Shown: positions 31,143 through 44,503, counted from the first letter of the stretch. The stretch is 64,000 bases of DNA from Tenodera sinensis (GCA_030765045.1 CM060964.1:153972490-154036489); one strand, 5' to 3'. Notes: generated by a model not told the origin, from the letters alone. Made by a program: numbers and translations.

Positions 31143-32199
31143 CCATCTCCCAGTTCATGGCCTGAAAAAAGGGAGAATATAACACCAGAACTACAGTAAC
31201 AATACTAATGGCTAGGCTAAAAAAGTTAGCTAAAGAAGAATACTGATCTAAAGATCCACTTATATCCATTCCATAACTCATAGAATACATGTCCCAAGAG
31301 GAGCTTTTGTTCTCCCATTTCTTGCACTCCCAGATGAAAACTTGAAATGGCTCACACACACGCAGATTTTCCAGCACAAAAACTAAGCAATTGCTGCTTT
31401 GCAATAAAAACCATAACATACGTAATAATAAATTGCAATGAGAGTGGAATTTACCCTTGAGTTGAAAACACTTTCTCTTCTCTTATACAGCATTATTTTC
31501 ACGTGTGGTTCATCACTGAGAAAAAAAATTAATAAAATAAAATTCAGGAATGGTTGGTATAACAAATGGGAAAATACCAACTATTTTTAAACAATCTGAT
31601 GTGTTGCACTCACATGACTTACTCTACTCTTGTACTAACCATTCTTACAAACTGTAGTTCCTAGACCTTCGTGTTAGTCGAGATAAACATTCACAGAAAT
31701 TATCTTATTGCTTACTTCCTTTGCTTATCTCCTTGTAGGAGCAAGGGCAATATGAGAATACAGTAGGTTTTGAGCAATAGTCAAATCTTTTAAAGCTTTG
31801 AGATTCCGTTCTCTTTGCATGGCTAACATATAAAAAAATGAATAACAATGTTATATTTGACAGAAGTGTAAGTTCTCCAAAACTCACACAAATAACAAGA
31901 CATACCTCTGAAATGGTTCATTCTACAAAAAATGTATTGAGACTTAAAGTGTGTTTTAGCAAGATCTGACTTCATTGTCAGAAATCCAGCATTAGCTAAC
32001 AACATTTTTTCCATAATAAGATTTGGTCTATCTCCTACGGTATATCAGTTGTGCAAAAGTCATCCAGAGTAAATACGATTACAGGGGCTATAGCCATAAA
32101 ATTAAAAGATATACATTTTATTTGTCATAAAAATATCTCAAACATATGACATTTTAATCAAAATTGTTGGAGCCATTTTCAAGGAAATCAAAATTTTCT
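31143..32199. other. No recognised feature
   Basis: AT-rich intronic sequence with short frames only. Confidence 0.5.
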
Positions 32200-32510
32200 A
32201 AAAATGTTCCATGTAAAGGATAGTTTAGGGTGAAGCAGTTTTCTTCAAAATTTTTGTGTCGCATCCTTGAAAGACAAACTTAAATACCAACTTCGGTTTT
32301 TAACTGACTTTTTGTTTTTGAGTTATGTTGTCTACAGGCTGACAGACAGACAGGCAGGCAGACAGACAGACACACACACATGGATCTTTTTCTAAAAATG
32401 CTTTTTTAAGATTCAGGGGGCCTCAAAACATATTTCTGGTAAAATCTCGACATCAAATTTTTGGTTAGAATACAATACTTCCTCTACTTTACTGCACATA
32501 GTAGAGAAAG
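32200..32510. repeat. Dispersed repeat, copy 1
   Basis: The order GACTTTTTGTTTTTGAGTTA, CACACACATGGATC, TTCAGGGGGCCTCAAAAC and ACTTCCTCTACTTTACTG is matched, diverged, at 52090-52400. A CAGACAGGCAG simple repeat lies near 32340-32375. Confidence 0.6.
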
Positions 32511-32999
32511 TAAAAATGGGAATTTTGCTCTTACCATCTTTGTATTTATCTGAGGTATTACTCCACATTTAGACAAAGATACATTAATTCCAGACACATT
32601 CATTTGTACACTCACACCATACTTGGAATAAGGACAAACTGTCAGTTATGTCTCAGCACACTAATTTATATGCGGAAAGCTTCAAGTTTAAAGGAACAAC
32701 GAACAACAAAGGTACAACAAACTGCCACAATCAGTCAAACAGGTTATACCTTCAAAGTCGTCTTCTTCTGCTCTTCATGGAGTAGGAGAGTCTCCTGTTT
32801 CATCCTCAACTTCGCACCTTGCTCTTGGTTGACAGACATTTCTTCTTCCGTGTGGCTTGTAACCCAATACCTGTTTCGGTGATCATTCTTTGTTCATTCT
32901 TCTTAGACGGTTCAACCAACAAATTCTGCTTTCCTGTATTTTATCTATAATTGGGAGCAGGTTCAATTCATTCCTTACATCCGTTCTATGTCTATCCAA

Positions 33000-35900
33000 T
33001 TTTGTAGATCCTTTTACTCTTCTGAGAAACTTCATTTCTGCTGACTATATTCTATTAACATCATTTTTCTTCAAAGTCCACACCTCACATCCGTATAGAA
33101 GAGTTGGCACAGCCATTATCTTATAGAATTTCATTTGCGTTTCTTTTCTTGTTTTCTTCTTTAAGTTCTTGGCAATTGTGTCACATATAGCCTGGAAGTG
33201 TTGTTTTAATATTCACATCAGCATAATCGTGAAATTGCAACCTAGGTATTTAAAATGGCTCACTTGTTCTAAAACGGTAGTATTTATTATTGTTTTACTT
33301 CTAACTGTATGTTTTCTCCCGAAAGCCATTACTTTTGTGTTTTGTAAAGAGATTTTTAAATTATATTCTCCACATGTTGTATTTAATTTGTGTGTGGCCT
33401 TTTGTAAGTTATTTTCCTATCCTGGATAATTATCTGGTCATCTGCAGATAAAAGAGTATTTAAAATATTTTGTAGATTTAACAAGATCACGTTGGTAGTA
33501 CACTTCATCCACTCTCTAAGATTGGCATATACTGAAAAGACTTGGCAAGAGACTACATCCTTGTCTGACATCTTTATTAATTATAAATTCTTCCGATAAT
33601 TTTCCATTTATTGATATCACCGCTCTGCATGGATTTTGCTTTTTTGAAGTGAATGAACGTTTCTGAATCACATTTTCACACTAATTGCAAAACTGAAATC
33701 CATTTTTGCGTACCACATCAGAATTGTTTTGATACTCAAAATTATGTTTTGAATATTTTTCATAATGCACATACTGTAATAATATTACTGCGTGCTTATC
33801 GTTTGTTAGAAAGGCTCAACAGCTTATAATTTCAACTTTACTACTTAAAATGTGAAATAATATAACCATTACTATATTTATATTTATTAAAATCTGCTAA
33901 CTATATCCGCCCTAGGGGATGTACAAAAATTTGTCATGGCGATAAGACATGCAATGTTTATTCTTGGATATGTTCATCTACAGTATCAGATACATTGCCA
34001 TCTGCATCCAGTAGCACTGAAACTGAATTTCCAGTGGATAATACGTATAAACCGAACAATTCTGATGATAGTGAGCTTAATGATTTAGATTTGCCTAAAG
34101 AATCAGCAGAACTTTTAGGCTCTAGGTTAAAAGAAAAGAAAAGGAAGTACATATTTTTCATGGTACAGGCATAATGGGAAGGAACCTGTCCCTTTTTTGC
34201 TGAAGAAGAAAATTTGGTGTATTGCCAAGCATTGTCTTCAAATGTTATAACATAAGTTATGATTCCAAAGAGTAGAGGTTCCTCATAGATTCTTCTCAAA
34301 AAGTCTGAAAGGTGTTTTGCTTCATAATGGAAGCATTCATCCTTCCATTCCTGTAGCCCACTCTTTCCTTTTAAAGGAGACACATGAAAATATTACATTT
34401 TTGTTACAAGAACTACAGTAGGAAAACCATCAACGGCTAGCCTGTGGAGATTTCAAGATTATTGGACTATTACTTGATCAGCAGGCTGATTTCACAAAAT
34501 ACCCTTGTTTCTTATTTGAAAGAAAAGGCAGAGCCAGGTCAGTACACTGGGAAAGGGAACAGTGGCTACGTATGACTAATTTAACACGGGGTAAAAAAAA
34601 AAAAACATGAAAAGTGAACCTCTTATTGATCCCTCAAAAGTATTGTTGCCATCTCTACATGACAAATTAGGTTTAATGAAACAATTTGTGAAAACTCTAC
34701 ATAAGGAAAGTGAGTACTTAAAATACCTTTACATTACATTTCCTTCATTATCCAATGAAAAAAATTAAAGCTGGTGTAGGTATTCGATTGCAAATTTGAA
34801 AATTGATGGACAGTCAGTTCGAGAATACTGTCAGGCGAGAAGTGGAATGATTTCAGGAATGTTATTTTTAATTTCCTTACACAAAGCATGTTAACACAGT
34901 GAAAGTAATGCTACAAAATTTCAAACAAATTGGTCGCAACACGAGTGTCAAAATACATTTTCTTCATTCCCATCTAAATTATTTCCCTGATAATTAAGGA
35001 GATTTTAGTGAGGAATAGGGCGAAAGATTTCACCAGGATATAAAAATTTGGAAATGAAGTATCAAGGGAAGTAGAGTGTTCACATGATGCGGACTATTGT
35101 TGGATGTTAAAAAGGGACTGCTCTGAATAATATGTGAGAAGGTCAAAGAGGAGAAAATTTGAAGTACTTATAATTATTATTAATTAGAGGCAAATAAATT
35201 ATAATTATGGCCTGGTGTTTGATACAAAATTCTTGTTGAAAGTAATTTGTATCACATTTCACAAATATTTAATTTCATTTCTGTTATTTACGAATATTTT
35301 GAAAACCTGATATGATGGGAGAAAATGGAGATTATTTTCGAATTCAGCACAAAAACTCTGTTTAGGATCACCTATCAGATTCAAAAAAACAAAAAATAAG
35401 TTTTGAAATGCAGAACGGTGTATTCCACTCATTGTTTATTCTAAAACTGATTTTATAACTTGTATTAAGTGCAGTAGAATACCTCTTTTTTCCATATCAT
35501 TTTGCAATGTAGTGTCTAACACATTTTCATAATCAATAAGGTCAAAAGGTGTTTCTAAGTTGTATTCTTGTCGCTTCTGTATAATCAGGTTACTTATTAA
35601 TGTCATCCACGCAAAAATTCCATGTCTGAACCCATTTTGTTCTTCTAGCAGTATTTTATCGGATATAGTTGTCTTCTCTTTATAATCTATATATATTATG
35701 CAACATTTAACAATGTAATTCCTCTATGGTTTTCTGGCGGACTTCTGCTTCCTTTTTTAAAAAGATATTTTTGCTTTTGTTCATTCATCTGGTATTTTAC
35801 ATTTCTTCCAACATAGATTCAAACAATGTAATAGTCTTCATTTTAGTAGTGTTCCTGAGTATTTTTATCAACTCTACATTAATTCCATCGAGTCCCAGAG

Positions 35901-37010
35901 CCTTTCTATTTTTTTATTTCTGTAGTGCTTCTTCAAATTCGTCCATGGTGAGTAGGCCAATATTATAGGCTTCATATGGGGTTGGGTGCTCCTCTTCAAT
36001 TTCTGGATCATACCATAATGTTATTATATTCCAGCCATCCTTTCTCTTTAATAATATTTAGTTGTGCATTATCTTTTTCTTCTGTATTTAAATGTCTCAT
36101 AATATTGTAAGCTATTTCTTGTCTTCCATGAATATCATTTTCGACTTACAAACCATTCCCAAGATTCGTGATGTGCCTTTGTTACTAATATATTTGAATA
36201 GTTCTGTTTTTGATCACATATCTCTTTCGTCTCTTCTGTATTTATTTGTAGCATCTTTTTATATGTTTCTTTCTTATCTTCAATGGCTGCAGCTATCTCG
36301 GGTGAACAAATTCTTAAACCGCTCCTTCCGTTTTTAATCTTAAAGCTTCATTTGCTGCGACTTTTATGATTCCCTTTATGTTATTTCATTTCTTATTTAT
36401 ATCCAAATCTATTAGGGTATTAGTTGCAATCAAATTTATTTGCATCTGATATACATTTTTGACACTTTTTTGATTCAGAAGGTAGATTTTGTACATTTGT
36501 ATCTCTGTTGGTAGTTCTTTTTTATTTTGTTTCTTTACCATTTGGCTATTATTTTGACTCTTGGCATTACTAGGAAATGGTCCGAGTTGACATCACTTCC
36601 TCTATAGACTGTTGTATCAGTTATTTGTGATTTTATTTTCCTATTAGCAATTATATAGTTCCTCTGGTGCTCCAGATATATTTATGAACATCTTTCTTCC
36701 TGAAAAATGTATTTGTAACTTTGAGATCATATGTTGTAAACTCTCTTAATTCTTCTCCTTTTTTATTTATGGTATTTTCTCCAAATTTTCCAATTACACT
36801 TTGGGGTACTTATGTTCCCAACTCTAGCATTTAAATCCTCTGCATTAATAAGATGGTCTTTCCTATTCCATTTATGTAGTTGTTTTTGAAGATTTGCATA
36901 GAATTCCACTGTATCCTTTTCCTTATCTTCCTCCAGGGCATATTCTCCAACTATGATTAGATGTCCTCTTTCTGTAGTGTGTTTGTAGATTGACCAGACC
37001 ACGCCATGGT
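33000..37010 (-). mobile_element. LINE with EN and RT (minus), interrupted
   Basis: Reading right to left: endonuclease (36763-37002: LIIVGEYALEEDKEKD, then LINAEDLNARVGN, where GDLNARVGN is usual), RT fingers (about 35460-35700: LLEEQNGFRHGIFAWMTLIS, then DLIDYENVLD), an unrelated insert (about 33700-35390), RT palm (about 33430-33660: INKDVRQGCSLLPSLFSI and LLSADDQIIIQD, where FADD is usual), and the C-terminal FYKIMAVPTLLYGCEVWTLK near 33070-33170. The endonuclease style is that often annotated as craniofacial-development-protein-2-like in arthropods. Many stops and shifts. Confidence 0.8.
33700..35390 (+). pseudogene. Relic of an uncharacterised arthropod TE protein, nested in LINE
   Basis: Plus-strand fragments in order: LNDLDLPKESAELLGSRLKE (33.96-34.14 kb), FFAEEENLVYCQALSSNVI (about 34.2 kb), SLHDKLGLMKQFVKTLHKES (about 34.65-34.71 kb), then near 35.0-35.16 kb GERFHQDIK, YQGK, DADYCWMLKRDCSE and VRRSKRRKF. 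I recognise this string of motifs as a family repeated in many arthropod genomes under the name uncharacterised protein. Its superfamily and catalytic residues are unknown to me. Stops occur throughout. It splits the RT of the LINE at 33000-37010, so it is the younger insertion. Ends are approximate. Confidence 0.6.
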
Positions 37011-37084
37011 CGAGGACTTATGCACCCTCTGCCAGAGTTACGTGTAAATGACTATCTAGTCATGGGTACAGAACACTTACTACT

Positions 37085-38045
37085 GTACTAACTTACAGCA
37101 GGTTTACCTGCATTACAGCAGATGTTGAAATTGATGACCTTCTATGTGAAAACATTCCCTAAATCTCAGAAAACAATTCTGGTTTACTCCCAAAAGTTCA
37201 TGTATTCCTGTATATCTCTCGTGATGTCCTTCAATTCTTGTAAAACATGGGAACTCGATGCGAACACTTTATTCTTTAATGTTCTGCATACATTAAAATC
37301 ACTGAGATGTTTAGCACAAGAAGTCAACATTTCCAAGATATCAGCTTTTGTGACAGTGAAACTACTGAAACTGAAGCTAACGGTAGTTCTTGCTTTACAA
37401 CGGTGATGTGGATCCACTTTTAAACTCTTCACTGATGAAGCCTGGTTTTATCTTGAAGGTGATGTTTTTTCTTAGAACAATTGATACTGGGCTACCAAAA
37501 ATCTCCATATTATTCATGAAGTTCTTCACCACGCTGCAGAAGCTGGGGTTTCGGGTGCAGTGAGTGTGCGCAGAATTATTGGTTCCATATTACGAGATAA
37601 CAGTTGATTTACAGCTTTATATAAAATCTATTTTAAATAATTTTTTCCATAACTAACAAGAAATGAAAGATTGCATGGCTGGATTCAGCTACAGTGCTCA
37701 CTGCTGGGAATCCTAAGCATGAATTGGGAAGTGTGTGAGGTGAGAGAATAATTAGTCTAGGATTGTGGCCACCTAGTTCTGTCCTATCATGTTATTTTTA
37801 TTTATGGGGAATGTTAACGAATAAGGTGTACTCATCAATTCCGCACACGTTGCAAAAATTGAAGGACAATATCATGAGAGCAATACAGGCAATCAGTCAA
37901 CATGAACTTATATGAGTAAACGAGAATTGTTTTTGGAGATTTAGGGAATGTGTTTGCATTGAAGGTCATCAATTCCAACATCTGTTGTGATGTAGGTAGG
38001 TCTAATGTAAGTTAGCACAGAAGTTAGTGTTGAGTAGTGTGTTGT
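37085..38045 (+). mobile_element. mariner-like element, internally deleted
   Basis: Long inverted ends: left 37090-37195 and right (inverted) 37905-38040 share CAGATGTTGRAATTGATGAC, ACATTCCCTAAATCTC and AAAACAATTCT. Inside is plus-strand transposase of the Tc1/mariner type: RCLAQEVNISKISAFVTVKL, then FTDEAWFYLEGDVFS with the first catalytic Asp, YWATKNLHIIHEVLHHAAEA, and SVRRIIGSILRD. Sequence beyond is missing, so the second and third acidic residues are gone. It is related to the relic at 48757-49485. Confidence 0.75.
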
Positions 38046-38630
38046 TTACATGTCACTCTGGTGAAGGGCACGGCAGTCCTTGCCCACGATGGTGCCCCTG
38101 CGGGGCGATCCAGCCGATTTACGAATGCACTGTATATTAAACCTTGTTATTAAAATTCTATCACACAATAGTATAGCTGTATAGCTTATTTTTCCATTTC
38201 CTGTCTATTAATATTGCTACACTGCTGCTAGCTCTTTCATTTTGAGGTCTTCCATTATAAGTCATTACACAATTAGTCTCAAGGTCTTTAAAGTGGAAAT
38301 TAAATAAGTTCATGCATAAGTACTGTTTCCGTAGTGCACAAGAATACTTGGGAAGATGATAGCAGCTAACTTTTGCATATCATTAATCGTATTTAAGATT
38401 CACCTCTGTATGTACATGATAGTTTGAAATTTATATGCAGTGTGTTTTTGAAATTGATAGGTACTATGTATAATTTTATGTGTGCCTGTTTTTGCATATG
38501 TGTCTCCTAAAAATTTGATATGTCCTATATCAATATAATAATTTGATTAAATGGAAAGGCAAATAAATTAATGACAATGAAACTTGGGTACAGGGGAAAG
38601 CCCACTGCAAGACCACCTGAGGAACACCTA
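38046..38630. other. No recognised feature
   Basis: AT-rich sequence between two TEs. Confidence 0.5.
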
Positions 38631-38639
38631 TAGTAAAAC

Positions 38640-40330
38640 ATTTAACCCCTTTCAAAATATGTGTTATTGATTAGAGTTCAGCGTTGTATGGTTCACTACA
38701 GTCACTGTTAAAATCGAGGACTATCCAATCTGCAGATTCCTTGATTGGTAGAAAGGCGGTACTATAACTTTAGGTTTGGCTATCAGCAGCGAAAGAGTCA
38801 GCAAAGGCGTTGCTGATGTCCTGCTTGCAGGTGTAAGTGGAGCCCTGTATGGCAAGACTATGAATTATCGTCCGGCGACACTTGCCGTACATATGCCTAA
38901 CAGCAGTTCACGCCCTTTGTGCCAAAGTGCAATGGGAAAGGGAAGAGACCTAGGTTTCCCAGGATCTGTGCTTTGCACTCCAAAGAAGAAAACGTGTTTT
39001 GGCTCCATATTCCACCATGTCATCAATGGTGGTGAAAACATCGTCAGTAACATGAATTAGGGAGTGAAATTTCCCCCAATCAGCCCTGGAAATTATCCAG
39101 TGAGGATGTCGTGTTAGCACAGTATGGGTATGGTAGAGGTGAATATTAATGGGGTAATGATCACTGCCAAATAGGTCGGAAAGCACCGATCAATCAAGCA
39201 GTGAAGCTAATGCCAGGTTACAGAAAGCAATGTTTAGGGCTGAATGTCTACCATAAGTGGAGGATAAAAATGTAGGGACACCAGTGTTTAGCAAAAGCAA
39301 ACTGGACATATCACATACGTCTGCTATAAGGTACCCAAGAGCATCGTCAGTGTTGGAGCTCCATAGTGTTTTTGGCATTCAGATAGCCAAGACACAGGAG
39401 CGGTGGAGGAATCTGAGCCAAAAGAGCCCGAAGATCATGTTCTTGTATGACACTGATCGGTGGCAGATAGACATTGCAAACAGAGAAGCATAGGCCCTGC
39501 AGCTGTACACATACCGCTACAGCTTGCAACAGCGTGGTAAGCGGTATGCTGGCAGCAGAGATGGTATGTGCCACCAGCATAGCAACACCACAGCTTGCTC
39601 GCCGATCAGCGTAGTCATGTCTAAATGCCGGAAAATCACATAGATGTAAACCGTGATTAGGCTGCAAATGGGTTTCTTGTAGACAGACGATGGAAGGCGA
39701 TCGCTGAGAAACTAAGTGCTGTGTCCGGAGCCCTGGCCCAGAACCCATTAATATTCCACTGGATTATTTTCATGCTAAAAACTAATTAGTGGTTAGTCTT
39801 TATTTTCTTTTTCACCTTCACACACTATGAACCAATAATGCGAGGTTCGCTGTCCTCTGGCAACTCTTCTGATGTGCGGGAGTCTGAAGAACCTCTACGG
39901 CTCGCAGAGTGGGAGCGGGGACTTCACAGAGGACGTGCAGCTACTGGCCTGAGGTTTATGCCTGGAACAATGGCATTCAACAGGCAATGAAGCTGTCTCA
40001 CAGTTAGTCAACTGCTGCAGAGCTGGCGTCTGGACAGCAGAAGAGGTAGTCTGTGGTCGAACTGTAGGTATGATAGAAGCATACTCATGAGGTGAGTCAG
40101 TTTGGACTCCCACGGAAACCTGCTGTGCATATGTCCTGGTTGGTGTTTAGGTTCTTAAGGTTGTTTTCTCCGGTTTTCCAATATTGCTGGGTGGAACCCT
40201 AGAATGTTGAAGAATCCTGACAGTCTCAGAGATGCTACCATTTAGCGCAATTTGAGGGGTCAGCAATCACCAAACATGCCTTAGGAGCGGAGGGGGAACA
40301 CATCGTAAGTTTCAAGACACCAACATTCTC
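38640..40330 (-). pseudogene. I-like LINE fragment: ORF1 end, endonuclease, pre-RT
   Basis: Minus strand. The ORF1 C-terminus (about 40330-39895) has RTYAQQVSVGVQTDSPHEYA. The ORF2 endonuclease (39748-38950) has SIVCLQETHLQPNHGLHLCD with the QET catalytic Glu, then LCLGYLNAKN (GDLNAKN expected, so the Asp is changed), YGRHSALNIAFCNLALASLL and LFGSDHYPINIHL with the SDHYP catalytic motif. The linker towards RT reaches about 38640 (DFNSDCSEPYNAEL), where it ends. Frames change at about 39370 and 39190. It belongs to the same broad group as the LINE at 8455-14655. Confidence 0.8.
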
Positions 40331-41000
40331 TCAATCATCTCACATTACCATGCTTGAGTACAGCGCAAAGCAATAGAAATATAGAAGCACCCCAACAATT
40401 TTAACAGGAAGGAAGAAGCGCTTAAGCTCAACAGAACTTAGTATCTTAGATGATATTATATGACAATCCAGACAGGGAAACATGAACCAATCAGGAACTA
40501 CAGAGAGATCCAAATACATGGAAAACGCTGTCTGGTGTTTTTCCACTGTGCAGACGGAAACACGATAACAGCAGCTGATATACACAAGGTCACGAGCATG
40601 ACTTGTTTTTCTCTGCTTTACTCACAATCAGTATTGAGCTGGCACAATAATGTGTGGCTACATTATTATAAGTGTGCTTTATTATTTAGTCCTGTACTTA
40701 GTCACTAAGGGCCGGTTTCACCAACAACAGTAATTGCTCCTGTTATTCTCGTTTATGTTAACCCAGGTATACGTCTTTACGGACATAACACACGAAGCAC
40801 GTTTCACCACGAGGTTATAAACCCAGGTAATACAATCTTAGACTTGGCGTGCACCTGCTATACGAACCAACAATTTCGCATATATAACAAGCGAGAATCG
40901 CTATCCCCCGTTTCCGGTTTGTCCTACTTCCGCCTCATTTCGAAACGGGAAACAGCAGTGTCTGGCAGTGTTTGTGTTATCCACGTGTTATCTAGAAAGC

Positions 41001-43207
41001 ATGACTGAAATCGTGAAAAGAAGAAAGAGCCCAAATATGACGGCAGCAGAGAAGATTAGTTTCGTAGAACTAATACGAAATCATTTTCACATAATTGAAA
41101 ATAAAAAAACGGATGGTGTCACCACACACAAGAAGAAGGAAGAGTGGAAGAAAATAGCCTCCGAGTTCAACTCGCTGGGTTTGGGAGTTAACAGAGATGC
41201 AAATAATTTACACTGCACGTGGGACAACATGAAAAAGGCGGCAAGAAAGGCAGCGTCGGAAGAACGGCTGGAAAGGATTACGACAGGTAAGAGAATGTTC
41301 TTTTTGTGATATTTCATAGATTCATGGTGTATATGTTATACCAAACTTTTGCAACTTGGGATAATGTAGCTTACTGAACAAAACACTTCCAATAGATGGT
41401 AATTATTCTTTATTTATGCCAACAAGCTTACTGCTGGCTAGTGCATTGAATTTTTCAGTCCTGATTCCACCTTTAAACTTTCACCAATGTATATTATCTG
41501 CAAGTTGAAAAAATGTTCAAATAGACATGCACCAGCCACACAGGGGAGCACATATAGTTTTCAATGTAATTTGTAAAGTTGTGGAATTATATTTTGTTGA
41601 TAACATTCTTTGAATCTTTCCTCACCGCACTTAAGTAGTATGAGCTCTGTTTCATTTTGAGAATAAAGATTATTAAGGCTTGCCCTCAAGTTCTGGTATA
41701 GTCAATAAATGAACCCTGCAGCACACGGTTTTTTCTGTTTGCATTATTGGCACTCATTGCTATCATAGGATGAAGCGGAGGCAACTATGTAACATCTTTA
41801 AAATAACTTCAAGCTTTACTTATCAACTTTATGAAAGGAGGTACTGAATCTGGTCCCTGTTGCTGTTAGGAAATTATTCATCACTCAACGCAGTTCGCAT
41901 TGAGAAATGCTATCAATTTTCTGGTGATTATTTTGCTTTAATTCATCTATCATGTGCACTTCATGTTCTAATTTACCCGAGAGATAGAAATTGTTTTCAA
42001 TTGCTCTCATCGAAATATTGACCCGCTCAACTGTATTAGAGTCCTGTTAAAAATCACATTGTCCATGATTTTGGTTATTTAGCAAAAGCTATGCAGCATA
42101 ACAACGTCCATTAAAAAAAAAAAAAAAAAAAAAAAACTCATCCCAGTTTCTTGGACTGAATATTTCCTATGGCCTGAAATTTATTATGAAGTGTATAGAT
42201 TGTTGTAATGTGGAACTTTTACACCCAGAAAACCTTTTGCAAGTTGTACTTTAATTTAACGAGCTGAGTTAGCACAGAATCGGAAATCATAAATACATAC
42301 TGCTACGCTTATACAAGTCATAATATACTTTGTGACTATGGGACAAAATAATAAAATAATAAATAAGTGAGCAATACCATGATCATTGTGAAGTCATACT
42401 GTAGAGCCTGAGCAGAGCAGAGCTGCAACAGTAGCGTGACTTTGATGACAGTAGCAGTGCAGAATAATGTGTCACCTTGCCGAGTGAAAAAACATTGTGC
42501 AGCTGGTTCTTAGTTCATTGGCTATCTCATGTGTGTAATGGAAATATGGAAAATTAAATCACTGCTTTATACTGTTTATGGCTCTGCAAATTGAGTAGAT
42601 TGTAAATTCTGTAATGTATGTTTCAGGTGGAGGGCCACCGAAAAAAATTAGAACTGACAAAGTGCTGGATACAGTACTCGGCATGCTGCGCGACGTCGTT
42701 GGGGGCCTACACAACCCATACGATGGTGATAGTGAGGTCACCATTGGGGAGGTGCAGGTGTCAGCAATGGCTCAACCACTTGAAGCACCAGCAGAGGAAA
42801 CAGAGGAAGCAGAGGAAACAGACTGGAGTCAATACAGTGTCTCCATGTTGAGAACCCCAATACATCCAACACTGACAAACTATGAGCTGCTAGATATAAC
42901 TGAGGCTCCTTGCACACCCAGTGCCGCTCCCACCTCCAGTGCTGCTCCCACCTCCAGTGCCGCTCCCACCCCCAGTGCTGCTCCCACCTCCAGTGCTGCT
43001 CCCACATTTACTCCGGTTGCAACAAGCTGGTCTGGACGAAGGAGACCTTCCTTAGGGAGGCAACAGAATGGCTTGGAGCAGCTTTACCAAGCCAGAAGAG
43101 AGGCAGTGGTCACTGCTCAAAGGGAAGCCACGGAGGAGCATCTGTGGAGGCGGGAAGAACATTTGTGGAAGTGGGAGCTCCACAAATCATTGCTTCAGCA
43201 GGAGTAG
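41001..43207 (+). CDS. Harbinger Myb/SANT-like DNA-binding protein (288 aa)
   Basis: Exon 1 is 41001-41286 and exon 2 is 42627-43207. The donor G|GTAAGA follows 41286 and the acceptor TATGTTTCAG ends at 42626; the join is in phase 1. Residues about 12-90 form a Myb/SANT-like domain (MTAAEKISFVELIRNHFHII, EEWKKIASEFNSL, HCTWDNMKKAARKA). Residues about 194-222 are five SAAPTS-type repeats encoded by 18-bp units, and residues 240-288 are a charged, Trp-containing helix. In PIF/Harbinger elements this second protein helps bring the transposase to the nucleus and to the ends. The stop is TAG at 43205-43207, but the frame continues as LKQELLKEQLKRQRSE to TGA, so the TAG may be a recent nonsense change in a CAG codon, removing only 17 residues. 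A non-ATG start upstream is possible but not needed. Confidence 0.85.
41408..41500 (+). repeat. Fragment of hairpin/tRNA-core repeat family
   Basis: TTTATTTATGCCAACAAGC joins directly to a right-arm-like GCATTGAATTTTTCAGTCC and CCTTTAAACTTTC, without a tRNA-like core. Confidence 0.65.
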
Positions 43208-44296
43208 CTTAAACAAGAGCTGCTAAAGGAACAATTAAAACGGCAAAGAAGTGAGTGATACGTGTGTGTGCCTAATGCTCAGAATTGGACAATACAATCA
43301 TACATCTTCTTGCTTCCCAATATTTATAGAATTTCACATACAATGAGGTTATCAATGTAATCATGAATGTAAAAGCTAAACCTTAAAATAAAATGGAAAA
43401 ATTGCAGAAGTTGTGGAGTTCAACTTTTTATTCTTTGCATGTTGTCAACTTACACATAGCATGGCAGTGTGCAATGCTAGATGACTTAAAAAGCCACGTA
43501 CTTCCTTAAGTAGGGGAAGCTAACTTCAACCCTTTACAAAGTGGGTAAAAATAAATTAAAGCACGTTTGATTAGAATTTGTTTATTCAACTACAATAATA
43601 TATGACAAAAACCTTATAAATGTGGTGAACTTAGTTACATATAACACCATTTTAATGCTAAACCAATCCAGTTCACATACTTTCCAGAAGATGGCAGCCG
43701 CCTAACTATAAAATATAGCCCCTCACCATCTTGCCCATCGTCCTCTACGTGATTTAACTAATCCTTTGCAAACCCTTAAACTATTTAAAATGGAATATTT
43801 CCATGTGTTCTTAAGTATATTTACAAACTGTATAGCATCTTCCCTTTCCGAGTTCTCAATTCTGTGACAGGAAAATGTTTGAATGATGCAAAATGCTGCT
43901 TCAATTTGTCGGAGGTAAGGAAAAGAAAGAGGGAGCTTTACCTATTACAGATATTATCCACAAAATGTTTAGGATATTGAAATATGAATAGTTCTGTTTC
44001 AAAGTGCAAAACCTTAGGTGAACAAATTATAATGCTGCCAGTGATATGCATGTAATTCCAGTAGTTTCATCCAATGCACTGGTTCTGAAGGTAAGCTTCT
44101 TGAATGTCATTGTCGAATCAGACTGCAAAAAAGAAATAAATATTTTAGTACAATGCAATCAGATGCCCCCCAACTGTGACAATGCCAATCATGCACAGGC
44201 GAAATGCCGTGCACCCATTATGTTTTAAATAAAGAACCCTATATCATAACATAATTGTGCTCATAAAAAGTGTGCAGTAAAATAACTTAATAATTA

Positions 44297-44503
44297 TTAT
44301 TTATTTATGCCAACAAACTTACTGTTGGTGTTTTTAAACACACAAGCCGTGTGTGGGCAAAGTTTAAGAGGTAGAACTGGAACTTAAAAATTCAATGAGG
44401 TAGAACTGGAACTTAAAAATTCAGCGTCCGCCCGGCAAGCGGAAGGTCTGTGGTTCAAATCCCAGTTGTGGCATTGAATTTTTAAGTTCCAGTTCTACCT
44501 CTT
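44297..44503 (+). repeat. Hairpin element with tRNA-like core and duplicated arm
   Basis: The head TTTATTTATGCCAACAAAC...GCCGTGTGTGGGCAAAG leads into a 32-bp left arm (44366-44397) perfectly inverted at 44472-44503. 27 bp of the left arm are repeated in tandem (44368-44394 and 44397-44423). The core has B-box GGTTCAAATCCC at 44452-44463. Confidence 0.85.

Noticed and set aside
38776..39060. 94-codon plus-strand frame
   Set aside because: It is complementary to the LINE endonuclease/linker, which explains its openness.
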